Positions 35,854 through 45,916 of a DNA stretch of 64,000 nucleotides are shown in pieces. The first letter of the stretch is position 1. Every line of letters begins with the position of its first letter. The DNA comes from an uncultured Pseudomonadota bacterium (lineage in GTDB: Bacteria; Pseudomonadota; Alphaproteobacteria; RF32; CAG-239). The notes under the pieces were generated by a model. That model saw only the letters and a program-made list of their open reading frames with translations, was not told the origin of the DNA and made no database searches. The position numbers and the translations under genes were made by a program. The stretch is taken from positions 1 through 64,000 of the forward strand of contig CASFNK010000033.1 of assembly GCA_949295995.1 (NCBI GenBank), given 5' to 3'.

Positions 35854-36633
35854 CTAGCGAATTTGTCCCATAATATCGGTTGCTCGAGATAAATTCACCA
35901 CAGCTTTGTCATAAATTTCTTTGAGTTCGTCTTGTTCTTTCTTTTGAGCTTGAACCTTAGCTTTTTTCTCTTCATTAAAGGTTACCTTTTTAAATTCTCG
36001 ATAATACTCGGGATCACTTGAAGGAACATATTTAAATAAGGACTCACAAGCACTCATAGCAGTTGTTTGAATGGTAACACCTGTACTATTTGGATTAAGA
36101 ACATTACAACTACCAAACTTAAATGTCGGATCATTAATTAACAAGAAACATCTGTCCGTTTCAATACGAGATTTTAAAGATACCTGACGATAGGCTTTCA
36201 AATCTGGCACTTTCAAACTGGTTGTCAGTGCAACGGATGTAATTTTTTCAGTTTCGGACTTAGGTTGTCTGAACTGCCCCTCGTTATTATTATAATTTTC
36301 CTCTTGCATTTTTTTCTTATCGAGATCTTTTTCAAACTTAATAACATTTGCGATAGCATCATCTTCCCAAGTCAAGTTCAACACAATATTGTTTACATTA
36401 TTTTCGGAACGATTATAAAAAGTAGCACTAAATTCACAATCTGTTACTTTACCATCTCTATCACGAATAGGTTTAACATCATGAATTTTAAATAAGACAT
36501 TTGGTTGTTCTTCAGTAACGACACTGACTAAGCCATCATCTTCTTCCGTAATTTCTTCAGCATAAGCCATCGTAGCCATAACCACGGACAACGAACAAAC
36601 GGTTCCCAATAAAAACTTTTTACTAATTGCCAT
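35854..36633 (-). CDS. Exported four-Cys protein, likely paralogue of the previous one
   Basis: 259 residues. Signal peptide ending AYAE. A domain follows with VTDCEFSATFYNRSENNVNNIVLNLTW-type beta strands, a short charged insertion, then three more cysteines (DRC, GSC, SAC). The C-terminal 60 residues are a highly charged coiled-coil-like helix (EEKKAKVQAQKKEQDELKEI). AAGGAT precedes the ATG. Function unknown; possibly forms a periplasmic complex with its neighbour. Confidence 0.65.
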   Translation of the reverse strand: MAISKKFLLGTVCSLSVVMATMAYAEEITEEDDGLVSVVTEEQPNVLFKIHDVKPIRDRDGKVTDCEFSATFYNRSENNVNNIVLNLTWEDDAIANVIKFEKDLDKKKMQEENYNNNEGQFRQPKSETEKITSVALTTSLKVPDLKAYRQVSLKSRIETDRCFLLINDPTFKFGSCNVLNPNSTGVTIQTTAMSACESLFKYVPSSDPEYYREFKKVTFNEEKKAKVQAQKKEQDELKEIYDKAVVNLSRATDIMGQIR

Positions 36634-36713
36634 TTTATAATCCTTACATAAAAAACTGGTTTAGCATTTACCCATAGTTTAAGCACAAAAGATGAATAAA
36701 TATATAATTTCCT

Positions 36714-37532
36714 CTAAATATTACACAATTTTTGTTTCATTCTGAGCATATCGACCCAAGCCTTGGCTTTTTGCCCACTGTTTCTGAGTAAATACGCCGG
36801 ATGGAAGCTGGCTAAAACCGGAATTTTCTTTCCATCACTTGTTTTATATTCCAACCATTTACCGCGCAATTTAGAAATCGGCTCGGCATTATCGAGCAAA
36901 GCATTAGCCGCACTTCCGCCCAAAATCATAATAATTTCTGGACTAACCAACTCTATTTGCCTCTTCAAAAAAGGCAAGCAAACTGCGACTTCCCCTTCGG
37001 TCGGGGTTCTGTTCCCCGGCGGACGCCAAGGTAAAATATTGGTAATAAAGCACTCATCACGTTTAATACCGACGGCTCCGAGCATTTTTTCAAGCAATTG
37101 CCCGCTTCTGCCCACAAAAGGAATACCGCTTCTGTCTTCATCTGCCCCGGGAGCTTCGCCGATAAGGAGCAATTTTGCGTGTTCATCTCCATAACCAAAG
37201 ACGGTCTTGTTTGCCGTAAGTTTCAACGCACACCCGTCAAAGCCTTCCACTAATTCTTTTAGAGCAGCAATAGTTTCCGCTTTTGAACAAAGCTCTCGAG
37301 CATTCTGACAAGCACTAACCGTTGCCTGAGCTAATTCGGTGGTCGCCGGACGAAGAGTTGCTTCCACACTTGAACTTTTATTTTGCACGGCAGAAACCGT
37401 AGCATGAACCGGAGCTGTTTTGGGTTCATCAATCGTTGTCTGAAGAGCAAAAGGCACATCACCACAGGTTTCATCAACACCTGCGGTTAAATACCACTCC
37501 AAAATTTCTCGTACATTTAAATTTTCACTCAT
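36714..37532 (-). CDS. Family 4 uracil-DNA glycosylase
   Basis: 272 residues, start chosen at the ATG at 37532 because the next residues (REILEWYLTAGVDE) match the usual N-terminus of this alphaproteobacterial family. The catalytic domain has LLIGEAPGADEDRSGIPFVGRSGQLLEKML (about 130), FITNILPWRPPGNRTP and SFHPAYLLRNSGQK. A 90-residue Ala/Thr/Val-rich linker precedes it. The family's four Cys for an iron-sulphur cluster are expected; GCALK, CFIT and CLPF provide three and the fourth is not obvious by eye. It removes uracil from DNA. Confidence 0.82.
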   Translation of the reverse strand: MSENLNVREILEWYLTAGVDETCGDVPFALQTTIDEPKTAPVHATVSAVQNKSSSVEATLRPATTELAQATVSACQNARELCSKAETIAALKELVEGFDGCALKLTANKTVFGYGDEHAKLLLIGEAPGADEDRSGIPFVGRSGQLLEKMLGAVGIKRDECFITNILPWRPPGNRTPTEGEVAVCLPFLKRQIELVSPEIIMILGGSAANALLDNAEPISKLRGKWLEYKTSDGKKIPVLASFHPAYLLRNSGQKAKAWVDMLRMKQKLCNI

Positions 37533-37683
37533 GGCTATTAAATTAAAACAAATCTTACTTTTTGTCATTTAATAATTAAATATTTACACATAATAGTACA
37601 TAATATAGAAATTGCTGTTGTATGATAGCAAAACTCATGTAAAATACAGAAGATTTAAAAATTAAATTAGGACAGAATTTATC

Positions 37684-39483
37684 ATGGCAAAAATCGGCTA
37701 TTTATTTGTTACAGTTTTGAGTTTCATGCTGTTCAATTCTTGCTCTAACAGGCAAGAAGCTCAATTACCGACGATTCAAGCCCCTTCTTCTCAACCTAAG
37801 ATTTCCTCTGTTAGCGGGCAAAAACCTTACGGAGCATATTTGGCAGGTCGCGTTGCCCACTTGCGTAAAAATTTTAACACTGCCGCCGATTACTACATTC
37901 AAGCCTTAAATGAGGATTCGCAAAATCAAGACTTAATCAGCCGTATTTACATCATTCTTGCTTCGGAAGGTCGCATTGACGAAGCTGCTAAATATGCCAA
38001 AATTTCTCTGCAAAAAGGAGATAAAAATAACATAACTTACATTATTATTGCCACAGATGAAATTAAACAGCAACAATATGCCGCCGCCATCAAAACCATG
38101 AACAAATTAGACGGCACGGTTTATAAAGAATTCATCACCCCGTTGATTTCTTCTTGGGCATATGTAGGATTAAACCAACCCGACAAAGCCTTAAAAGAGC
38201 TTTCAATTATAAAAAAAGAGCCTAGTTTCAAAGCGTTATACAATTTCCACGCCGGAATGATAAACGATTATTTTGACCGTACGGATGCCGCCCGCAAGCA
38301 CTATGAGGTTATTGTCCATGAAGAAAGTTTGGAAATGTCTTTCCGCGCCCTGCAAGTCATCACCAACTTTTATCTGCGCAATAACGAAAAAGACAAAGCA
38401 ATAGCGTTAGCGCAAAAATACAATGATGACAAACTCATGCTTGATATGCTCAACAAGCTCTCGAACTCTGTACAAGCCGCCAATCCCTCAGAAACTAAAA
38501 GAATCATCACCAGCGCACAACTTGGCTTATCAGAGGCACTCTTCAGCATTGCCGCTACTTTGCGCCAAGGTCCATCAGGTGTTGATTTAGCACATATTTT
38601 CATTTGTCTGTCCATTTATTCCAACCCCAAATACGATTTAGCAAAGCTCTTGCTGGCTGACATATTGGAAAACCGTGAAATGTACGCCCAAGCCAATGAA
38701 GTTTATAATGAAATCGACGAGTCTTCGGTAGCTTATTTTTCGGCGCAAGTCAAAAAGGCTAATAACTATGTTTCCATGGAAGATTACGAGAATGCCGAAA
38801 TTTTGCTCAAATCTTTAGCTCTTGAAGCTCCGCAAAACTACCAAGTTTTGCTTGATTTAGGAGATGTTTTGCGCCTGCAAGAAAAACCGGAAGAAGCCAT
38901 ATCTTATTATGAAGAGGCTCTCTCCAAGATGCCTTCTAATGCCTCACAAAAATGGGTATTATACTATGCTTTGGGCATTTCTTATGACGCCAACAAACAA
39001 TTTTCCAAAGCTGAAGAAAACTTAACCAAAGCTCTTGAGATAAGCCAGAACAACTACCTTGTGCTCAACTATCTGGGATATAGTTGGCTCAAGCAAGGCA
39101 AAAACACCGAACAAGCCTTTGGTATGATAATTGACGCCTACAACCAACTTCCAACCGATGGACACATTACCGATAGCTTGGGCTGGGCATTTTACCAACT
39201 TGGTATGTATGATAAAGCGATTGAATATTTGGAAAAAGCCGCCGAGTTAGAACCTGCCAATGCTTTGATTAATGAACATTTAGGCGATGCTTATTGGCAA
39301 GGCGGTCGCAAGAACGAAGCCCGTTTTCAATGGCAACACGCCCTCACCTTGCCTGATGATACCGGTGAAGTTATCACTAAAGATGTTAAAGCAAAAATTG
39401 CTAACGGCATAAAAAAACACCAACCGCTTGACTATGACCAAGCCGACATCAAGAGCAAGATAGCAACCATTTCTCAAGATTAG
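37684..39483 (+). CDS. TPR-repeat lipoprotein
   Basis: 599 residues. The N-terminus has a lipobox (MLFNSC) after a hydrophobic stretch, so it is probably a lipoprotein. Nine or more tetratricopeptide repeats cover about 55-580, with typical YxxAxxYxxxAL and LGxxYxxxG patterns (for example GWAFYQLGMYDKAIEYLEKAAELEP near 500). It is probably a periplasmic or outer-membrane scaffold. Partners unknown. Confidence 0.85.
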   Translation: MAKIGYLFVTVLSFMLFNSCSNRQEAQLPTIQAPSSQPKISSVSGQKPYGAYLAGRVAHLRKNFNTAADYYIQALNEDSQNQDLISRIYIILASEGRIDEAAKYAKISLQKGDKNNITYIIIATDEIKQQQYAAAIKTMNKLDGTVYKEFITPLISSWAYVGLNQPDKALKELSIIKKEPSFKALYNFHAGMINDYFDRTDAARKHYEVIVHEESLEMSFRALQVITNFYLRNNEKDKAIALAQKYNDDKLMLDMLNKLSNSVQAANPSETKRIITSAQLGLSEALFSIAATLRQGPSGVDLAHIFICLSIYSNPKYDLAKLLLADILENREMYAQANEVYNEIDESSVAYFSAQVKKANNYVSMEDYENAEILLKSLALEAPQNYQVLLDLGDVLRLQEKPEEAISYYEEALSKMPSNASQKWVLYYALGISYDANKQFSKAEENLTKALEISQNNYLVLNYLGYSWLKQGKNTEQAFGMIIDAYNQLPTDGHITDSLGWAFYQLGMYDKAIEYLEKAAELEPANALINEHLGDAYWQGGRKNEARFQWQHALTLPDDTGEVITKDVKAKIANGIKKHQPLDYDQADIKSKIATISQD

Positions 39484-39557
39484 ACAAAAACTAATTCTGG
39501 ACAGGCAAACAAATTTGTGCTATTTCTAAATAAGAAGAAGCACAAAGGAGAAGTATC

Positions 39558-41063
39558 TTGCAAAATAATCCGTTTGCCAAACTATTTGCCGACAAATTTC
39601 AATCCGAAGTTCTCAATCAAAGCACTTTTTATGGGGAGAAAGAAACCATAAAAAAGAGCACAATCGAAACTAAATTTATGGAAAGGTTCAACCTCTTTCT
39701 GGAACGTTGCGGCGAAAAACCGATTGATACCTCACACCATTTTATCTCCGATAAAAAATTGGCCAATTTTTGCTCAAGCCTCCGTTTTTATATGGTGCGC
39801 AATATTCAAGATTTACCTCAAGTTTCATCTGAATACAGCCGCGATAAAGACCTGATTAGCTTATTTGACAGTGCCGCCCAATATCTCATCAACCGCTCAC
39901 GTCAATATCGGTTAAGAGGGCGCAGAGTTCCCGAACTCTCTGATATATATGATTACATTACTTGGAAAGCAAATATTGGCAATTTCCCCCATCAAGTCAA
40001 AATAATTCCTTCAAAAATTCCGGCCAAACCCGGAAAAAAGAACTTATTTATCTTTGACCCCAACCGCATTCCCGAAAAAGAAAATCTGGTCGAAAAACTA
40101 TTTCATCACGATATGCAAGATATGCTCACCCCTGCCCCGCAAGAAACAAAGATTTTCTTTACGCACATGCCAACTTCTTATCCCGAAGAAATTGCCGTCG
40201 CCAATGTTTTAACCACTTTGCGCTATCCGCAAGAATACAACGAAGCAGACATGGAATTTGCCAAAATTCATTGGAGCAATTTTTTAGGAAAAAAATTAGA
40301 ATATAATGAGGATAATGAAATCACCTCTGGCTATCGCTACGAGGACCAAGATTTCGTCAACAACCTCAAAGACATCAAAATTTTCGGTTACTGTGCAGGC
40401 ATGGCTGACGCGCACCGTTGCCTCAAGGCTTTCAAAGAACTGGCTCTGCAAATTTATGATAAAAAAGTTGTTCAACAAGCCTTCAAAAATATTCAGGTTA
40501 TGGGCTATGCTATGGGCCCTTTGGAAAAAACGAGTGATTACTCCGCTGTTTATTTTATGTCAAATGATGTTAACGATATCAGCAAACCCGAACACGTTTT
40601 CAAAACCAATTTTCCGGAACTCTATCCTCAAGTTCACATTACCCCAAAAGACTTAGAAACTGTTGATTCTAAAATTACTGAGACACAGGATGGTAATTTT
40701 ATTGTAGCCAGCCCCATGCCGGAAAATTCATTTCAAATCATGGCTAATGGCGAGATTATTGATAAATTAAAAAACAAAAACGCCATTCCGGCTCACTTAA
40801 CATTAGATAAGGATATGAATAAAGCCAAACAAATCAAAGAAGAAAATCTGCGCAAAAAGGAATGGCGCGACGGCCACCGCCTGCAAAACACCACAGCCGC
40901 CAATTTAGGTCATCCGAATCACATTATGGCAAGGACGGTATTTACCAATATGCTGCAAGATAAAACCGGAGCGGAGCTGTTCAGCCACACCGACAGCCCC
41001 AACGCTCAATATGTACTCATGCCGGCCATCTCATACGCCCACCGCCAAAAACTAAAAGAATAA
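39558..41063 (+). CDS. Large soluble protein of unknown function (TTG start)
   Basis: 501 residues. The TTG at 39558 is 7 bases after AGGAG, and no ATG suits that site. There is no signal peptide or membrane helix. Visible features are a central region MADAHRCLKAFKEL and VMGYAMGPLEK, and a polar, charged C-terminus. Near codon 25 the sequence ATGGGGAGAAAG (39631-39642) is complementary over 12 bases to the loop of the RNA candidate at 49.5 kb. No known family recognised. Confidence 0.65.
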   Translation: MQNNPFAKLFADKFQSEVLNQSTFYGEKETIKKSTIETKFMERFNLFLERCGEKPIDTSHHFISDKKLANFCSSLRFYMVRNIQDLPQVSSEYSRDKDLISLFDSAAQYLINRSRQYRLRGRRVPELSDIYDYITWKANIGNFPHQVKIIPSKIPAKPGKKNLFIFDPNRIPEKENLVEKLFHHDMQDMLTPAPQETKIFFTHMPTSYPEEIAVANVLTTLRYPQEYNEADMEFAKIHWSNFLGKKLEYNEDNEITSGYRYEDQDFVNNLKDIKIFGYCAGMADAHRCLKAFKELALQIYDKKVVQQAFKNIQVMGYAMGPLEKTSDYSAVYFMSNDVNDISKPEHVFKTNFPELYPQVHITPKDLETVDSKITETQDGNFIVASPMPENSFQIMANGEIIDKLKNKNAIPAHLTLDKDMNKAKQIKEENLRKKEWRDGHRLQNTTAANLGHPNHIMARTVFTNMLQDKTGAELFSHTDSPNAQYVLMPAISYAHRQKLKE

Positions 41064-41069
41064 AAAACA

Positions 41070-41100
41070 AAAAATCCGGTGGCATAAAGCCCACCAGATT
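41070..41100 (-). terminator. Terminator of the gene at 41106-41714
   Basis: On the minus strand AATCTGGTGG / CCACCGGATT, then TTTTTGTTTTTTA. It has a weaker plus-strand T-tract. Confidence 0.75.
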
Positions 41101-41105
41101 AAATT

Positions 41106-41714
41106 TCAAAATTCTAACAACGGCAAAATATAAGCATAGTACTCAATATTACAACTATAACTCATGCCATTATTAAAATTTAATACCCACGCATAAGCCT
41201 TACACAAACATTCTTCATCTTTCTCCAAAAAATTCAGAGAACCTGTCCAATAATAGGACGGATGCAACAACTCCGCACCTGGGATCAATGACAACGCTTG
41301 GTTGATTTGATAGCGATTCTGGCAAATAAGAGACATTTCTTCCTTATTCCCCAGAAAAGCTTCTCCTTGCCTGATACCGTTTTCTGAATAATTATAACAA
41401 ATAACGGAACTATCAGTACATCTGACATCATGTAGATTCTTAGTTTTTTGTTGAAATATATACCATACAATGCAGCTACGTTGTTTACTGGCTGCACATT
41501 GTGGAACATAGTAGTCATCTGCATCATAGGTATGTTCATTTGCCCACTCACCTACTTTCTGATGTAACGTAACAATCAAGCCATGCTGACCTGTTTCATC
41601 AACATAACCGACAACACCGGAAACCTGCTTATTCGGAAGCAATTGTTTTGAAAATGCTCGATCTTTGGCATAATAAAACATGCCAACATCAATCAAACGT
41701 TCCTTCTTTTCCAT
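41106..41714 (-). CDS. Cys-rich protein of unknown function, DUF1566-like style
   Basis: 202 residues, no obvious signal peptide. It contains GVVGYVDETGQHGLIVTLHQK, then several cysteines (PQCAASKQRSC, ECLCKA). Late residues are SGSLNFLE-like, then AWVLNFNNG, which resembles the end of DUF1566-type domains (Y/W-x-S/T-x-W-S...). The start is not firmly set and the gene could be a fragment. Function unknown. Confidence 0.55.
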   Translation of the reverse strand: MEKKERLIDVGMFYYAKDRAFSKQLLPNKQVSGVVGYVDETGQHGLIVTLHQKVGEWANEHTYDADDYYVPQCAASKQRSCIVWYIFQQKTKNLHDVRCTDSSVICYNYSENGIRQGEAFLGNKEEMSLICQNRYQINQALSLIPGAELLHPSYYWTGSLNFLEKDEECLCKAYAWVLNFNNGMSYSCNIEYYAYILPLLEF

Positions 41715-41908
41715 AATTGTAAATTTTAAATATGTTACACAAAATAATTATTAATTAGCATCAGTTGTAACAGATATTTCTTTTTTGTCAATATTTTCTA
41801 AAAAAACATATTCAATCACTATCGCACACACCAAAAAGCTCCGGAAAATAAAACTCCGGAGCTTTTTATTTACTGCCCAAATTATAAAAACAAATTAAAT
41901 AGTCTGGC
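41715..41908. other. Intergenic, with the pheT terminator
   Basis: AT-rich, 190 bases. The only feature is the 13-bp hairpin at 41833-41867. Confidence 0.6.
41833..41867. terminator. Terminator of the pheS-pheT operon
   Basis: Perfect stem AAAAAGCTCCGGA / TCCGGAGCTTTTT, T-tract on the minus strand after pheT. Confidence 0.9.
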
Positions 41909-44302
41909 TTAGCTTCTCAGTTGTCCGCCTGTTTTGTTGCAAACAGCCATTTCAACCTTTTTCATCAAAACCTCTAACTCTTGGTCGCTAAATGTTTTTT
42001 CTTGCGGTTGGAAAGTAACCGAAATAGCAATAGACTTTTTGTTCTCAGGCAAATTTTCGCCCTCATAAAGGTCAAAAATGCGTACATCGATAATTGTATT
42101 GCGATCAGCCGTCTTAGCCGCCGTAATCACATCTATTGCTTTAACTTTTTTATCAACCACAAAAGCCAAATCTTTATCAACCGGTTGAAATTGAGAGAGT
42201 TCCAATTTTTTCTTAGCTTTACTTTGCGCATCACGTGGGAGCGGAATATTATCCATATAAACCTCAAAAGCATAAACTCTCTGTTTCAACCCAATCTTTT
42301 TGGTAACACTCGGATGCAATTCACCAAAATAAGCCAAAACATTTTTGCCCAAGCGTAAGACACCGCTTCTTCCCGGGTGATAATATGTCGGCGCATCTGT
42401 TGTAATTTGAGCATTTTCAAACGGTCCGTTAGCCGCAGCAATAGCTGCCAAAGCATCAGCTTTCACATCAAACACATCGTATGCTCTGGCCTCTCCTGTC
42501 CAATGTTTTTTAGAGGTTTGACCAATGCGGATACCGCCGGCTACCAAAGTCTGTTGCCCGGGCTTGCGACCGAAAAATTCCGGCCCGACTTCAAACAAAG
42601 CAACATTACCGTATCCTCTGGCAATATTGTTTTTCGCCCCCAAGAGCAAGTTTGGCAAAACCGAAGGACGCATCTCATTTAAATCTGCTGCAATCGGATT
42701 CATCAATAAAACGACATCATCATTTTGGCGACGGAAATATTGCGCGATATTACTGTCGGTAAAACTCCAAGTAACCGTTTCCAACAGTCCTCTATTAGCC
42801 AATTCATGTTTAACCGTAAGCATACGTTGTTGTGCCGGCGTCAAAACCTGGCGTGGCAATTTATCATGCGGCAAAGATTCCGGCACAATATTATCCAAAC
42901 CAATCATTCTGACCACTTCTTCAACAAGGTCGTGCTCACCTTCAATATCGCCGCGCCATGTCGGAGAAATAGCTTTAATTCGACCATCAGCTTCAACCGA
43001 AATCTTAAAACCGAGGTTACTCAAAATTTCGGTTATTTTATCGGATGACACATCAATACCGGCAAAATTCTTCATTCTTTCCGGACGCAGATAAGCCACT
43101 CTTTCGGCACAATCTTCAGAGCCTGCAATTTCCATTTCACTGACTTCACCGCCACAAATATCAACAATCATCTGCATTGCATAATCAGAGCCGAGCACGT
43201 TTGACTTTGGGTCAACCCAACGCTCATAACGATATCTGGAATCAGAATCAATTTGGAAATGGCGTCCCGTCCGAGCAATGCATTCCGGCTTAAATAAAGC
43301 ACATTCCAAGAACACATTTTTGGTCTCATCGGAACAGCCTTTTTCTTGACCGCCCATAATACCGCCCAAACATTGAACACCTTCATCATCGCAAATACCC
43401 AAAGATTTGCTGTCCAACGCATATTCTTTTTCCTCTAAAGAGATAAATTTTTCACCTTCTTTAGCCATGCGAACGGTGATGTTGCCTTTGAGCTTATCGG
43501 CATCAAAAACGTGCAACGGACGAGCCATATCATAGTTGATATAGTTGGTAATATCAACCAACGGAGAAATCGAACGTAACCCGATAGCGGTTAATCTGTC
43601 TTTCATCCATTTTGGCGTCTGTGCTTTGTTGTTCACACCGCGAATATAGCGTCCGACATAAGTCGGGCAGGCATCAAAATCTTCAATTTTTACTTTAACA
43701 GGGCTGGCAAAAGTACCTGAAATTTTGCGAATTTCTAAAGGTTTAAGTTTTCCAAGACCGGCCGCAGCCAAATCACGAGCCACACCTCTGACTCCTAAGC
43801 ATTCAGCTCTGTTTGGCGTAATTGAAATATCAAATACTGGATCAATCGGCAATACGTCTGCCGCCGGAACACCAACTTTGGTACCTTGCGGTAGTTCGAT
43901 AATTCCCGTATGGTCTTCCCCGATACCGAGTTCTTTTTCGGAGCACAACATACCAAAGCTCTCAACACCGCGGATTTTACCGACTTTCAAAACCTCGTTA
44001 TAGCAAGGAATAACCACGCCGACCGGCGCAAAAATTCCGATAAGCCCTTGACGAACATTAGGCGCACCACAAACAACTTGCAAATTTTGTTGACCATCAT
44101 TAACACTCAATAAATGCAAATGGTCGGAATCCGGATGCATTTCACAATCTTCAACTTTTGCTGTAACAAAACCTTTTAAATTGCTGGCAGGATTAAAAAC
44201 TTCTTCAACCTCAAGACCGATTTTGGTAAGGGTTTCGGCAATTTCATCAACACTTGCCTGAGTATCCAAATGTTCTTTTAACCAAGATAACGTAAATTTC
44301 AT
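41909..44302 (-). CDS. pheT: Phenylalanyl-tRNA synthetase beta subunit
   Basis: 797 residues. N-terminal tRNA-binding domain (KVGKIRGVESFGMLCSEKELG region), B3/B4 editing region (CPTYVGRYIRGV, PLVDITNYINYDMARPLHVFDADKL), and the class II-like core. A C-terminal ferredoxin-like anticodon domain ends with the usual FSDQEL and VEMAVCNKTGGQLRS. It charges tRNA-Phe together with PheS, whose gene is 12 bases upstream. Length normal for the family. Confidence 0.95.
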   Translation of the reverse strand: MKFTLSWLKEHLDTQASVDEIAETLTKIGLEVEEVFNPASNLKGFVTAKVEDCEMHPDSDHLHLLSVNDGQQNLQVVCGAPNVRQGLIGIFAPVGVVIPCYNEVLKVGKIRGVESFGMLCSEKELGIGEDHTGIIELPQGTKVGVPAADVLPIDPVFDISITPNRAECLGVRGVARDLAAAGLGKLKPLEIRKISGTFASPVKVKIEDFDACPTYVGRYIRGVNNKAQTPKWMKDRLTAIGLRSISPLVDITNYINYDMARPLHVFDADKLKGNITVRMAKEGEKFISLEEKEYALDSKSLGICDDEGVQCLGGIMGGQEKGCSDETKNVFLECALFKPECIARTGRHFQIDSDSRYRYERWVDPKSNVLGSDYAMQMIVDICGGEVSEMEIAGSEDCAERVAYLRPERMKNFAGIDVSSDKITEILSNLGFKISVEADGRIKAISPTWRGDIEGEHDLVEEVVRMIGLDNIVPESLPHDKLPRQVLTPAQQRMLTVKHELANRGLLETVTWSFTDSNIAQYFRRQNDDVVLLMNPIAADLNEMRPSVLPNLLLGAKNNIARGYGNVALFEVGPEFFGRKPGQQTLVAGGIRIGQTSKKHWTGEARAYDVFDVKADALAAIAAANGPFENAQITTDAPTYYHPGRSGVLRLGKNVLAYFGELHPSVTKKIGLKQRVYAFEVYMDNIPLPRDAQSKAKKKLELSQFQPVDKDLAFVVDKKVKAIDVITAAKTADRNTIIDVRIFDLYEGENLPENKKSIAISVTFQPQEKTFSDQELEVLMKKVEMAVCNKTGGQLRS

Positions 44303-44314
44303 TGTTCTCTTCTC

Positions 44315-45418
44315 CTATCTCTGCGCACCGCCGTTATTACTCAAACCACCTGTCATGGAAGACTCATCCAAAGGCACAAAGCCATAATGTTTCAACCATC
44401 TGACATCTGATTCAAAGAACGTGCGTAAATCAGGAATACCATATTTCAGCATAGCCAACCTATCTAAACCCATACCGAAAGCAAAACCTTGATATTCATT
44501 AGGGTCAATACCTCCGGCTTTTAGGACATTGGGGTGCACCATACCGCAACCCAAAATCTCGAGCCAATCATTACCGGCACCGATTTTGAGTTCGTTTTTT
44601 GTTTTCAAACAACCGATATCCATTTCGGCCGAAGGCTCAGTAAATGGGAAATAAGAAGGACGATAGCGCACCGGCAATTCATCGAGCTCAAAAAATGCCT
44701 TAACAAAGTCATATAAGCAGCCTTTAAGATGCGCCATGGTAATATTTTTATCAATCACCAAACCCTCAACCTGGTGGAACATTGGGGTATGTGTTGCATC
44801 ATAGTCCGAACGATAAGTACGTCCCGGCGCAATAATTCTGATAGGCGGACATTGTTTTTCCATGGTTCTGATTTGCACCGAGGAGGTTTGTGTTCTGACC
44901 ACATAGCTGTCATCAAAATCATCACTCTCCAAATTTTTGATATAGAAAGTATCTTGCATTTGGCGAGCCGGATGGTTAGCCGGAGTATTAAGCGCATTAA
45001 AGTTATGGAATTGGTCTTCAATATCCGGTCCATCAGCCACTTCAAAACCCATCTGCCCAAAAATAGCGACAACTTCCTCATAAATTTTGCTGACCGGATG
45101 AATCCTGCCCTGCACTTCAGGACGAATAGGCAAAGTAACATCAATCACTTCATGAGCCAATTTTTCATTGAGTTCTTTTTCTTCCAAAATTGCTTTTTGC
45201 TTATCCAAAGCGGCTTCAATTTCAGTTTTCAAGATATTAAGTTGTTTACCCATTTCCTTTTTCTCTTCAACCGAGAGGGAAGATAGAGATTTCATCAGTT
45301 CGGTAATTTTACCCTTTTTGCCCAGAGCAACCACCCGAACATCTTCCAAGGCTTTTATATTTTGAGCCGCACTCACGTTTTCGAGAAGCTCATTTTTTAA
45401 TTGCGTAGTATCCACCAT
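44315..45418 (-). CDS. pheS: Phenylalanyl-tRNA synthetase alpha subunit
   Basis: 367 residues. N-terminal coiled coil, then the class II catalytic core: GFEVADGPDIEDQFHNFNALN, HPARQMQDTFY, MFHQVEGLVID and GFAFGMGLDRLAMLKYGIPDLR (motif 3). It forms a tetramer with PheT. A hairpin terminator lies upstream (45484-45518), so expression may depend on read-through from rplT. Confidence 0.95.
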   Translation of the reverse strand: MVDTTQLKNELLENVSAAQNIKALEDVRVVALGKKGKITELMKSLSSLSVEEKKEMGKQLNILKTEIEAALDKQKAILEEKELNEKLAHEVIDVTLPIRPEVQGRIHPVSKIYEEVVAIFGQMGFEVADGPDIEDQFHNFNALNTPANHPARQMQDTFYIKNLESDDFDDSYVVRTQTSSVQIRTMEKQCPPIRIIAPGRTYRSDYDATHTPMFHQVEGLVIDKNITMAHLKGCLYDFVKAFFELDELPVRYRPSYFPFTEPSAEMDIGCLKTKNELKIGAGNDWLEILGCGMVHPNVLKAGGIDPNEYQGFAFGMGLDRLAMLKYGIPDLRTFFESDVRWLKHYGFVPLDESSMTGGLSNNGGAQR

Positions 45419-45483
45419 AAATCCACCATAAAATATTAAACTAAAACATTAAGTATTGTCAGTAACAACGTAATTTAAAATGC

Positions 45484-45518
45484 AAAAGAGTCAACCGAAA
45501 CCATCAGTTAACTCTTCT
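45484..45518 (-). terminator. Terminator or attenuator between rplT and pheS
   Basis: On the minus strand AAGAGTTAAC / GTTGACTCTT followed by TTGCATTTT. It sits 26 bases after the rplT stop and about 65 before the pheS ATG, where a pheST attenuator would act. No leader peptide rich in Phe is evident. Confidence 0.6.
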
Positions 45519-45544
45519 GTAAAAATGTTTGCTAATTGCTTAAC

Positions 45545-45904
45545 TTATTTGCTTAAAGCATTTTTAGCAGCTTCGACCAATTTGGCGAAGTTAGCAGGCT
45601 CTTTCAAAGCGATATCAGCAAGGACTTTTCGGTCGAGTTCAATGCCGGCTTTGCTAAGCCCGCTGATAAATCGAGAGTAAGTCAAATCATGCAAACGAGT
45701 CGCGGCGTTAATTCTTTGAATCCACAAAGCGCGGAAACTTCTCTTTTTAGCCTTACGATCGCGATAAGCGTATTGTAAACCTTTTTCAACTTTTTCAACA
45801 GCAACACGGAAAACGTTTTTAGAACGACCACGATAACCTTTGGCCATAGCCAAAACTTTTTTATGACGAGCGCGAGCTGTTACACCTCTTTTAACACGAG
45901 ACAT
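45545..45904 (-). CDS. rplT: 50S ribosomal protein L20
   Basis: 119 residues, very basic. [29 protein letters not shown] is the L20 N-terminus, and [24 protein letters not shown] is the core. Preceded by AGGAGGATGTGTAA, a very strong ribosome site. Follows rpmI by 12 bases. Confidence 0.97.
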   Translation of the reverse strand: MSRVKRGVTARARHKKVLAMAKGYRGRSKNVFRVAVEKVEKGLQYAYRDRKAKKRSFRALWIQRINAATRLHDLTYSRFISGLSKAGIELDRKVLADIALKEPANFAKLVEAAKNALSK

Positions 45905-45916
45905 TTACACATCCTC

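Noticed and set aside
42525-43094. 189-residue plus-strand ORF
   Set aside because: It is antisense to the clearly real pheT gene.
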